Assembly (NCBI GenBank): GCA_900539595.1
Contig: UQCQ01000026.1
Span: 1-8,133 of the forward strand
Source of the DNA: an uncultured Mollicutes bacterium
GTDB lineage: Bacteria > Bacillota_I > Bacilli_A > RFN20 > CAG-826
DNA length: 8,133 nucleotides
Reading direction: 5' to 3'
Positions 1 through 5,320 of the stretch are shown here, in pieces. The notes under the pieces were generated by a model. It worked only from the letters and a program-made list of their open reading frames with translations, did not search any database and was not told where the DNA came from. Made by a program: the position numbers and the translations under genes. How positions within the stretch are numbered: position 1 is the first letter of the stretch; every line of letters starts with the position of its first letter.

Positions 1-250
1 CGCACCCCCCGCAAGAAGAGCAAATTTTGCAACGCGGCTCGATGCGATGGGGCGATTTTTTAATCAGGCGTTTGATTTGGCCGTAGGATTGGCCTGCCCG
101 GCGATAAGCCGATTCGATTTCCGCTTCATCTCCTGGAAATAGTCCGGGAACAAAGAAAACCTCTTTGCCGTTTCGGACTACCCCAAGTCCTTCATAGGTC
201 AAATCGGAACAGGTGGCAGTAAAAGTAACGTGTTGGAACGAATTCTTCAT
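1..250 (-). CDS. RNA (uracil-5-)-methyltransferase, TrmA/RlmD family, N-terminal part
   Basis: Only the first 83 codons lie in the window; the gene continues past base 1. The visible part looks like a TRAM RNA-binding domain (about residues 1-60, with 'YEGLGVVRNGKEVFVPG'-like spacing) followed by the start of an iron-sulfur cysteine motif: C74, C80 and C83 in the arrangement C-x5-C-x2-C ending in CGGC, as in RlmD/RumA-type enzymes; C77 is an extra cysteine. The family transfers a methyl group from SAM to C5 of a uridine in 23S rRNA or tRNA, in the cytoplasm. The start ATG (248-250) overlaps the metG stop as TAATG, and only a weak purine run lies upstream, so translation is probably coupled to metG. 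The catalytic SAM domain is not visible, so which paralogue (RlmD, RlmCD, TrmA) it is cannot be told. Confidence 0.85.
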   Translation of the reverse strand, partial: MKNSFQHVTFTATCSDLTYEGLGVVRNGKEVFFVPGLFPGDEAEIESAYRRAGQSYGQIKRLIKKSPHRIEPRCKICSSCGGC

Positions 251-1869
251 TAGGCGGCTACTTTCTCTTTGGGTCCGTTCATCATCTCCGTGATGGCATC
301 GATTTCCTTTTCTTGATCCAAACGGGGGAAGAGCTGTTCGCCTTTGCAAACGGTTTTGCCTGCAACGATGTTTTCATCGTGAATATTGGTATAAACACAT
401 TCTTCTTTGGCTAAGCCAAGGGAAGCAAAAATCGCATCCGATTTATGAACCAAAATCGGTTTTAAAAGCAATCCGGCGATGAATAAAACATAGGCAAGGT
501 GAGCCATGACGGATTCTAGATTCGTGACCTTCTCCGGGTCTTTGGCCAAAGCCCAAGGCGCGGTTTCTTCGATGTATTTATTCGCGCGTCCCACTAAGCC
601 CATGACCTTTTCATACGCTTCGGTGACGGCCAAGTCGTCATTCAGTTTCTCGTATTCAGAAATCGTGGATTCGCAGAGGTCTTCAAGCTCCTTGTCGGTA
701 GGATTGACTCCTTTTTTCAAAGACGGGATGACTCCGTTAAAGTATTTGGCGATCATCGACACGGTGCGGTTCAGCAAATTGCCGAGGTTATTGGCCAAAT
801 CTTGGTTGATACGCATGACGAATTGTTCCGGAGTGAAGGTCCCGTTTTCTCCAAAGGGGACTTCACTGACGAGGTAATAACGGACGGCATCCACGCCATA
901 ACGTTCGATAAGAGGGTAAGCGGAGATGGCATTTCCTTTCGATTTGCTCATCTTGCCATCTTTCATCATCAGCAAGCCATGGACGAAAACGCGATTGGGC
1001 TCCCTTAAATCCAAAGAACGGAGGAACATCGGCCAATAGATGGTATGGAAGCGGGTGATATCCGCGCCGATAACGTGAACGATTTCAGTCTCGGGGTCGT
1101 TCCAGAAATACTGGAACCGGGAATCGTCTTTTTGAAGATAGCCAAGGCAGGTGATGTAATTGGTCAAAGCATCGAGCCAAACATAGACCACGTGCTTGGG
1201 GTTCTCCATCACAGGGATCCCCCAGGTAAAGGAAGTTCTAGAAACGCAGAGGTCTTGAAGGCCCGGTTTGATGAAGGTATTGATCATCTCGTTCTTACGG
1301 GATTCCGGAGTGATGAAAGTCGGGTTCTTTTCATAGAAATCAAGCAGGAACGGCGTGTATTTGGAGCAGCGGTAGAAATAAGCTTCTTCCGAGGCTTGTT
1401 CTACAGGGCGGTGGCATTCGGGGCAAAGAACATGTCCCTCTTCATCCTTTTCGACTTGAGTCTCCGTCCAGAAGGATTCTTCGTGGACGCAATACCAGCC
1501 AGTATAGGAAGAAAGGTAAATATCATCTTGTTTTAACATCCGGGAGAAAATCTTTTGGACCGTCTCCACGTGGCGGGGTTCCGTCGTGCGGATAAAGTCA
1601 TCGTTGGAGATTTCCATCGCTTTCCAAAGGGAGGTGAATTTCAAAGAGACTTCGTCGACAAATTCTTGGGGAGTTATCCCTTTTGCCTCGGCGTTTTTTT
1701 CAATCTTCATCCCATGCTCATCAAGTCCGGTGACGAAAAAAACGTCATAGCCACGGAGCCTTTTGCCCCTGGCGATGACATCGCACATGGTCGTGCAGTA
1801 GGCGTGTCCCAAATGGGGCGATGCGCTCGGGTAATAAATCGGGGTGGAAATGTAGAACTTTTTGCTCAT
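250..1869 (-). CDS. metG: Methionyl-tRNA synthetase
   Basis: A 539-residue class I aminoacyl-tRNA synthetase that charges tRNA-Met (initiator and elongator) with methionine in the cytoplasm. Visible motifs: the HIGH-like signature HLGH at residues 19-22, the zinc-knuckle insertion at about 125-155 (C127, C149, C152), WGIPV near 216-220, VWLDALTNYI near 230-239, and the KMSKS loop at 306-310 followed by KGN. The anticodon-binding helical domain follows, with the N430 and W439 region typical of MetRS. The protein ends soon after, so the C-terminal tRNA-binding domain of longer MetRS proteins (such as that of B. subtilis, about 660 residues) is absent. The start is supported by AGGAG 8 bases upstream. 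It is the first gene of a minus-strand unit with the RNA methyltransferase gene. A residue normally Cys in four-Cys knuckles (position 130) is Glu. Confidence 0.97.
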   Translation of the reverse strand: MSKKFYISTPIYYPSASPHLGHAYCTTMCDVIARGKRLRGYDVFFVTGLDEHGMKIEKNAEAKGITPQEFVDEVSLKFTSLWKAMEISNDDFIRTTEPRHVETVQKIFSRMLKQDDIYLSSYTGWYCVHEESFWTETQVEKDEEGHVLCPECHRPVEQASEEAYFYRCSKYTPFLLDFYEKNPTFITPESRKNEMINTFIKPGLQDLCVSRTSFTWGIPVMENPKHVVYVWLDALTNYITCLGYLQKDDSRFQYFWNDPETEIVHVIGADITRFHTIYWPMFLRSLDLREPNRVFVHGLLMMKDGKMSKSKGNAISAYPLIERYGVDAVRYYLVSEVPFGENGTFTPEQFVMRINQDLANNLGNLLNRTVSMIAKYFNGVIPSLKKGVNPTDKELEDLCESTISEYEKLNDDLAVTEAYEKVMGLVGRANKYIEETAPWALAKDPEKVTNLESVMAHLAYVLFIAGLLLKPILVHKSDAIFASLGLAKEECVYTNIHDENIVAGKTVCKGEQLFPRLDQEKEIDAITEMMNGPKEKVAA

Positions 1870-1896
1870 GGTGGCTTCTCCTAATGATGGATATCC

Positions 1897-1912
1897 AAAG
1901 GCTCTAGCCTTT
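1897..1912 (-). promoter_or_regulatory. Short perfect hairpin in the metG leader
   Basis: AAAGGCT-CT-AGCCTTT is a perfect inverted repeat with 7-base arms and a 2-base centre. It lies between the proposed metG promoter and the Shine-Dalgarno sequence, within a few bases of the expected 5' end of the mRNA. A hairpin here could protect the transcript end. It lacks a T-run, so it is not a terminator, and the leader is far too short for a T-box. Confidence 0.45.
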
Positions 1913-1922
1913 AGGCCCGCCT

Positions 1923-1950
1923 ATTTTACCATTCTACGATGGATTTTGAA
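1923..1950 (-). promoter_or_regulatory. Candidate sigma-A-type promoter of metG
   Basis: Reading on the minus strand: TTCAAA (1950-1945, 4 of 6 to the -35 consensus), 16 bases, then TAAAAT (1928-1923, 5 of 6) preceded by TGG, giving an extended -10. The expected start is near 1916, about 47 bases before the metG ATG. Its -35 box lies 2 bases from that of the divergent promoter. Confidence 0.5.
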
Positions 1951-1952
1951 GG

Positions 1953-1980
1953 TTCACCCTTCTCCCGATTATGGGATAAT
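1953..1980 (+). promoter_or_regulatory. Candidate promoter of the first glycosyltransferase gene
   Basis: TTCACC (1953-1958, 4 of 6), 16 bases, then GATAAT (1975-1980, 5 of 6) with an upstream TGG extended element. The predicted transcription start falls at about 1986-1988, exactly at the ATG of the downstream gene (1988), so the mRNA may have essentially no leader. Confidence 0.5.
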
Positions 1981-1987
1981 GAGAACC

Positions 1988-3103
1988 ATGAAGAAAATTT
2001 TTTGGGCGATTCAGAACCTTGACTGCATCGGAGGAACAGAAACCGTGTCCATTCAACTGATGAATTTGCTCTGCGACACCTACGAAATTCATCTGATTTG
2101 CACCTCTAAGCAAGAGGGGAAATCTGCCTATTTTATTGACCACCGCATCCAAATCCATAACCTTGAAATCCCTTCCGAGGTCGGCCGATTTGATCAATGT
2201 TGGGCCGTATATGATGGAAAAGGAAGGAGACGTCTATTGAAAGAGACGTTGTCCTCCTATGTTTTTCACCGTAACAAAACCCGTAAACTCATTGCTTCTT
2301 GGATGGATGAGGATTCCATCTATATCGGCAGCGCCCTCGATTCCTACCTCCTCGCCCCGAAGCATAAACACGTTTATTATCACTTCCACTTCGATCCCGA
2401 GAATTATTTGGCGTGCCCCATGCAGATGGTGTTTCGCCATTGCAGCAAACCGGAAAAAATCATTTTCTTGGCCAAGCACGTAAAAGAGGAAGTCTTGAAA
2501 AAGAAAAAGAGGCTGGCAGCAAAGACCACCTACATTTATAACCCCGCGAAGTTCCAACCTCAAAAAGACATCGCGTTTCATGGAGGGAAAATCCTATTCG
2601 TAGGACGCTTCACAGAACAAAAAGACCCCATGTTGGCCTTAGAAATCGCTAAGTTATTGCACGAAGATTCGGTCTCCTTTCGCTTAACCATGTATGGAGA
2701 AGGACATCTAGAGCAAGCGATGCGTGAATTCGTCCAATCTAACAGATTAAGCGAAGTCTCCATCATCACCGGCCATTCAACGACTCAAGAAGACTATTTT
2801 GCCTCCGATTTCTTGCTTTGCACTTCTACCTATGAAGGCTGGTGTTTGGTCAAGGCGGAAGCCAACGCATGCTCTCGCCCCGTGATGACAACACATTGGG
2901 ACGGCCCCGTCGAGGAAGTATTCGATGAGAAAACAGATGGCTGGCTCATGCCATCCCGTGATCCCAAAGAATTCGCAAAGAAAATCAAAGAGATTTTATC
3001 TAATCCCGATCAATTGCTCCTCCAACAAGAAAAAGCCTTCGAAGGATCTAAGCGCATTAGCAATGAATCCATCAAGAAGGCTTGGGTTGATTTGCTTGGT
3101 TAA
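1988..3103 (+). CDS. Glycosyltransferase family 4 (GT-B fold)
   Basis: A 371-residue GT-B glycosyltransferase. It transfers a sugar from a nucleotide-sugar donor to an unidentified acceptor, probably a cell-envelope glycolipid or polysaccharide on the cytoplasmic face. N-terminal acceptor domain: MKKIFWAIQNL with a GG loop at residues 15-16. C-terminal donor domain: FVGRF at 204-208 with a following K near 212, YGEG near 236-239, and the retaining E-x7-E motif at E283/E291 with a GPVEEV stretch after it. No signal peptide or membrane segment is visible. The chosen start is the ATG at 1988; an in-frame ATG at 1979 would sit in the -10 box, and the open frame back to 1862 runs into the metG promoter region. 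No convincing ribosome-binding site precedes it. Specificity cannot be read from the sequence. Confidence 0.9.
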   Translation: MKKIFWAIQNLDCIGGTETVSIQLMNLLCDTYEIHLICTSKQEGKSAYFIDHRIQIHNLEIPSEVGRFDQCWAVYDGKGRRRLLKETLSSYVFHRNKTRKLIASWMDEDSIYIGSALDSYLLAPKHKHVYYHFHFDPENYLACPMQMVFRHCSKPEKIIFLAKHVKEEVLKKKKRLAAKTTYIYNPAKFQPQKDIAFHGGKILFVGRFTEQKDPMLALEIAKLLHEDSVSFRLTMYGEGHLEQAMREFVQSNRLSEVSIITGHSTTQEDYFASDFLLCTSTYEGWCLVKAEANACSRPVMTTHWDGPVEEVFDEKTDGWLMPSRDPKEFAKKIKEILSNPDQLLLQQEKAFEGSKRISNESIKKAWVDLLG

Positions 3104-4104
3104 CGTTTTAATAACGATTCGTAGGCTTCTTTCAATTGTTCGCCCACCCGCGGCAAGTCCCTTTCTTTTGCCGTTTCAAAGCCCGCTTCTAGAATCTTTG
3201 GGTCTTCGCCGTGTTCTAGCAAACCCGCAATAGCGGAGGCGAATTCTTCGTTATTTTTGCATAGGTGGCCATTAACCCCATCTTTCACCCAACCATCGTA
3301 GACTCCGATGTCGCGAACTACCAAAGGACAGTGGGAGGCCAGCGCCTCTAAAACCACGATGCCTTCCGTTTCCTCATAGCTAGGGAAGAAAAGGCAGGTC
3401 GCGCTTTGATAGGCCCCATGAATCAATTCGCCTTTGCAATATCCCGGGAGGATGACGTTATTCGGTTTTTTACGGATGGCTCTTGCTACCTTCTCGTTGG
3501 TTAAGATGCGGGCAAGGTGACCAAACCAAAAAAATTTCACGTTCGGGAACTTTCGGGCCACTTCCATAAAATCGATGATACCCTTTCGTTCGAAGGGGAA
3601 ACCTACCCCCATCACGAAAGGCTCGTTTTCCTTTAATCCGAATTTTTCGCGGAAGGCTTTCACCGCGTCGGGATTGCTTGCATAGGAAACGATATCGATG
3701 CCGTTGCTGATGGCAATCACCTTTTTGGCAAATCCGTAATTCTCAATGAGTTTTTTGGAATAGGGGGTTGGGGTAATCACCAAATCCGCGTGGGAATACA
3801 TGTATTTCAATTGATGGTTGTAGATGGGGGCAACGAGTTGCCAGCACTTAAAGGAATTGCGGAAATCTTCATATGTCGAATGACCATGAACAATCACGGG
3901 AATGCCCCGTTTCTTCGCTTGCTTTAAGGCGCGATGGGATTTGCCCCAATACGTATTGATGTGGGCGATATCATAGTCATCCTTTTTATGGATGGTCGTC
4001 TCGACTCCAACGTCTTTTAGGGCTTGGAGTTGATGGGACATGGCGCGGCCGATTCCGCTATTTTTGATCGTGTCGGCGTCTTGAAAATAAATCAGGGTTT
4101 TCAT
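3100..4104 (-). CDS. CpoA-like glycolipid glycosyltransferase, GT4 family
   Basis: A 334-residue retaining GT-B enzyme resembling the Gram-positive family that adds the second hexose to monoglucosyl-diacylglycerol (S. pneumoniae CpoA, lactobacillar and related diglycosyl-diacylglycerol synthases). Features: SGIGRAM at 16-22, HINTYW at 48-53, the highly distinctive HGHSTYEDFRNSF at 73-85, ITPTPYSK at 110-117, SNGID at 133-137, GVGFPFERKG at 166-175, and SYEETEGIVVLEAL containing E245-x7-E253, followed by RDIGVY at 264-269. No transmembrane segment is seen; relatives bind the inner membrane peripherally. Resemblance is from remembered family motifs, and the sugar added (galactose or glucose) is not determinable. 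It is convergent with the other glycosyltransferase and separated from rpmE by a terminator, so it is probably monocistronic. No Shine-Dalgarno sequence is visible upstream. Confidence 0.88.
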   Translation of the reverse strand: MKTLIYFQDADTIKNSGIGRAMSHQLQALKDVGVETTIHKKDDYDIAHINTYWGKSHRALKQAKKRGIPVIVHGHSTYEDFRNSFKCWQLVAPIYNHQLKYMYSHADLVITPTPYSKKLIENYGFAKKVIAISNGIDIVSYASNPDAVKAFREKFGLKENEPFVMGVGFPFERKGIIDFMEVARKFPNVKFFWFGHLARILTNEKVARAIRKKPNNVILPGYCKGELIHGAYQSATCLFFPSYEETEGIVVLEALASHCPLVVRDIGVYDGWVKDGVNGHLCKNNEEFASAIAGLLEHGEDPKILEAGFETAKERDLPRVGEQLKEAYESLLKR

Positions 4105-4114
4105 CTTGGTATTT

Positions 4115-4142
4115 AGAATAACTTTTTAAAGGAGGCAGGCAA
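4115..4142 (-). promoter_or_regulatory. Weak candidate promoter of the CpoA-like gene
   Basis: Minus strand: TTGCCT (4142-4137, 4 of 6), 16 bases, TATTCT (4120-4115, 4 of 6). The start would be near 4108, leaving a leader of only about 4 bases. A promoter is expected here because an intrinsic terminator closes rpmE immediately upstream, but the boxes are weak. Confidence 0.3.
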
Positions 4143-4144
4143 AG

Positions 4145-4167
4145 AAAAACCGCCCCTGACGGAGCGG
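4145..4167 (-). terminator. Intrinsic terminator of rpmE
   Basis: On the minus strand CCGCTCC, loop GTCA, GGGGCGG (one T-G pair in a 7-base-pair stem), directly followed by five T. It starts 18 bases after the rpmE stop codon and is the clearest terminator in the window. Confidence 0.85.
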
Positions 4168-4184
4168 AATATTCAATATCGGAA

Positions 4185-4409
4185 TTACTTCGCTTTCTTA
4201 GCAGCTTCGGCAGCGGCGAGCTTCTTGTTGAAGCGGTCGATGCGGCCATCGCTCATGACGATGCGTTGGTTGCCCGTATAGAAGGGGTGGCACTTGGAGC
4301 AGGTATCGACTTTGATTTCCTTCAACGTCGAGCCGGTCTCGAAGGTGCTTCCGCAGGTCGTGCAGGTAACGACGCAGTGATGGTACTCCGGATGGATGTC
4401 TTTCTTCAT
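4185..4409 (-). CDS. rpmE: Ribosomal protein L31 (bL31, zinc-type)
   Basis: A 74-residue 50S subunit protein that helps bridge the two ribosomal subunits. It opens with MKKDIHPEY, carries C16, C19, C37 and C40, and has CSKCHPFYTGNQ at 37-48 and GRIDRFNKK near 55-63, all hallmarks of bL31. The cysteines mark the zinc-containing form, which in relatives can serve as a zinc store and be replaced by a cysteine-free paralogue under zinc shortage. The first pair is C-x2-C here, where E. coli and B. subtilis have C-x-C. A lysine/alanine-rich tail (about residues 63-74) extends past the usual end. AAAGGAG lies 7 bases upstream of the ATG. It has its own promoter and terminator, so it is transcribed alone. 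Confidence 0.96.
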   Translation of the reverse strand: MKKDIHPEYHHCVVTCTTCGSTFETGSTLKEIKVDTCSKCHPFYTGNQRIVMSDGRIDRFNKKLAAAEAAKKAK

Positions 4410-4424
4410 TGCTATACTCCTTTC

Positions 4425-4445
4425 GCCGTACGGCCTATTGCCGCA
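4425..4445 (-). promoter_or_regulatory. Foldable rpmE leader, possible L31 autoregulatory element
   Basis: Between the predicted start of transcription and the Shine-Dalgarno sequence the leader contains a perfect 10-base palindrome GCCGTACGGC (4425-4434). The same GCCGTA can alternatively pair with an upstream TGCGGC (4445-4440) across a 5-base loop, with one G-U pair. The two structures exclude each other and end just before AAAGGAG. Ribosomal-protein leaders upstream of L31 are known in several phyla; whether this matches one was not tested. Confidence 0.35.
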
Positions 4446-4459
4446 CAGAGAGCCTTACA

Positions 4460-4488
4460 AGGATACTCGCTGTAACTACTTTTAACAA
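4460..4488 (-). promoter_or_regulatory. Candidate promoter of rpmE
   Basis: Minus strand: TTGTTA (4488-4483), exactly 17 bases, TATCCT (4465-4460). An A/T-rich stretch (around 4496-4502) just upstream of the -35 could act as an UP element. The start near 4453 gives a leader of about 44 bases. Confidence 0.5.
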
Positions 4489-4607
4489 CCCCAAATTTTT
4501 AACGTGCCCCATCTTAGGAGGCCCATTTCCCTTTCCTTAAAAGAAAAGTGAATTCCACGGATAGAAATTTAGGGGAGATTTGCAAGGAAAACGAATACAC
4601 GTCCCCC

Positions 4608-5210
4608 TTATTTGGATGGAACTAGTTCAATTTCGTCCCCGGGACGCACCAGCATGGCCCCACCATAATGAACTTTCATATCCTGACGGATATCAAAATC
4701 CATTCCTGGGTGCATGTGATAAGGGATTAAATGTGTTGGGTGGATGATTTCCGCGCATCGCGTCGCTTCTTCGGGCCCCATATTGAATATTCCGTCGATA
4801 GGAAGGAGGGCATAGTCGATTTGCTGTTTGGCCAATTCCTCCATATATGGGACATAATCTGTATCCCCGGCTACATAGATTTTCACACCGTCCACTTCTA
4901 GCAAATACCCCACGCATTCGTGAATATCGTGGTTTTTGTTGCAGGCCGGAGTAGCTTGGACGTGAACTCCATAATAATCAAAATCGTAATAGATCCCATT
5001 TTGCAAAGCATCTTTAGAACGAATGACGACGGTGGTGTCTTTTAAGTGAATGAGGTGGATTCCATTATGGTCATAATGCTCGTGGGTGATGAGAACCATG
5101 TCCGCAGGCTTGTCGTATCCTTCCCCAGCATAAGGATCGATATAAACGATTTTGCCTTTCGACGTTGTTATCCGTAATGATGCGTGCCCTTGATAGAGAA
5201 GTTTTGCCAT
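4608..5210 (-). CDS. Metallo-beta-lactamase-fold metal-dependent hydrolase (UPF0173/UlaG-like)
   Basis: A 200-residue single-domain cytoplasmic hydrolase of the metallo-beta-lactamase superfamily. It has GHASLRI at 8-14, IDPYAG at 24-29, the metal-binding THEHYDHN (H43, H45, D47, H48), H94 or H97 as candidate third ligand, AGDTD with D116, LLPIDGIFNMGPEEA near 135-149, and IPYHMHPG with H165. This is the arrangement of the UPF0173/YtkL and L-ascorbate-6-phosphate-lactonase-like branch, whose members mostly have no known substrate; beta-lactamase activity is not implied. It is near the family's usual length of about 220-230 but slightly short. GGAGGTGA, 8 bases complementary to the 16S rRNA tail, ends 4 bases before the ATG, predicting strong translation. 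It is divergent from tldD and probably monocistronic. Confidence 0.88.
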   Translation of the reverse strand: MAKLLYQGHASLRITTSKGKIVYIDPYAGEGYDKPADMVLITHEHYDHNGIHLIHLKDTTVVIRSKDALQNGIYYDFDYYGVHVQATPACNKNHDIHECVGYLLEVDGVKIYVAGDTDYVPYMEELAKQQIDYALLPIDGIFNMGPEEATRCAEIIHPTHLIPYHMHPGMDFDIRQDMKVHYGGAMLVRPGDEIELVPSK

Positions 5211-5236
5211 TTCCTCACCTCCATTGAATCTTTTCC

Positions 5237-5242
5237 ATTGTA
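5237..5242 (-). promoter_or_regulatory. Candidate -10 box of the hydrolase gene
   Basis: TACAAT on the minus strand matches 5 of 6 consensus bases and sits 26 bases before the ATG, leaving room for the strong ribosome-binding site. A good -35 box at 17 bases is not seen; TAGTCT at 18 bases matches only 3 of 6. Confidence 0.4.
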
Positions 5243-5265
5243 CATTTCTAACAGGGGTTTAGACT
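5238..5265 (+). promoter_or_regulatory. Weak candidate promoter of tldD-tldE
   Basis: TTGTAC (5238-5243, only TTG matching), 16 bases, TAGACT (5260-5265, 4 of 6). The start would be near 5272, just before the AACGTTT inverted repeat. It lies on top of the opposing -10 box of the hydrolase gene. Confidence 0.28.
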
Positions 5266-5273
5266 AGGTCCAC

Positions 5274-5291
5274 AACGTTTATCGAAACGTT
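5274..5291. repeat. Inverted repeat, candidate operator between the hydrolase gene and tldD
   Basis: AACGTTT-ATCG-AAACGTT is a perfect inverted repeat with 7-base arms and a 4-base spacer. Each arm contains the self-complementary AACGTT, so there are also two identical 6-base palindromes 12 bases apart, close to one helical turn. The size and symmetry suit a dimeric repressor site; it could also fold as a hairpin in the tldD leader. No regulator gene is in the window. Confidence 0.5.
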
Positions 5292-5293
5292 TG

Positions 5294-5319
5294 TTTCATA
5301 TCAATGAAAGGAGACTTTC
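5294..5319 (+). promoter_or_regulatory. Overlapping alternative hairpins around the tldD ribosome-binding site
   Basis: TTTCAT (5294-5299) pairs perfectly with ATGAAA (5304-5309) over a 4-base loop. GAAAG (5306-5310) pairs with CTTTC (5315-5319), placing part of the Shine-Dalgarno AAAGGAG (5307-5313) in stem and loop. The two share bases 5306-5309 and cannot form together. The stems are short, so a regulatory role is uncertain. Confidence 0.35.
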
Positions 5320-5320
5320 C

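Larger units (their letters stand above)
4410..4607. other. Intergenic region between the hydrolase gene and rpmE
   Basis: The 198 bases hold the rpmE Shine-Dalgarno sequence, leader and promoter (to about 4502). The remainder (about 4503-4607), downstream of the hydrolase gene, shows only weak inverted repeats such as a 6-base-pair A/T-rich stem near 4540-4557 and GCCTC/GGGGC near 4508-4526, neither followed by a proper T-run. No small gene with a credible ribosome-binding site was seen. Confidence 0.6.

Noticed and set aside
1045..1536. A 163-codon open frame on the plus strand inside metG
   Set aside because: It is antisense to a clearly conserved synthetase, has no family motifs or ribosome-binding site, and is explained by the codon pattern of metG.
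1862..1987. An upstream extension of the first glycosyltransferase to 1862
   Set aside because: The extra 42 residues would be encoded by the metG start, leader and divergent promoters; family proteins begin at the MKKIFW segment.
1870..1987. T-box or SAM riboswitch upstream of metG
   Set aside because: The leader is only about 47 bases and has no room for either structure.
4500..4607. Intrinsic terminator downstream of the hydrolase gene
   Set aside because: Possible stems (GCCTC/GGGGC, CTTTTC/GGAAAG, AGGGG/CCCCT with a long loop) are weak and none is followed by a T-run.
5274..5291. CcpA cre site
   Set aside because: The repeat does not fit the TG-N-AA...CA cre pattern; it is a different dyad.
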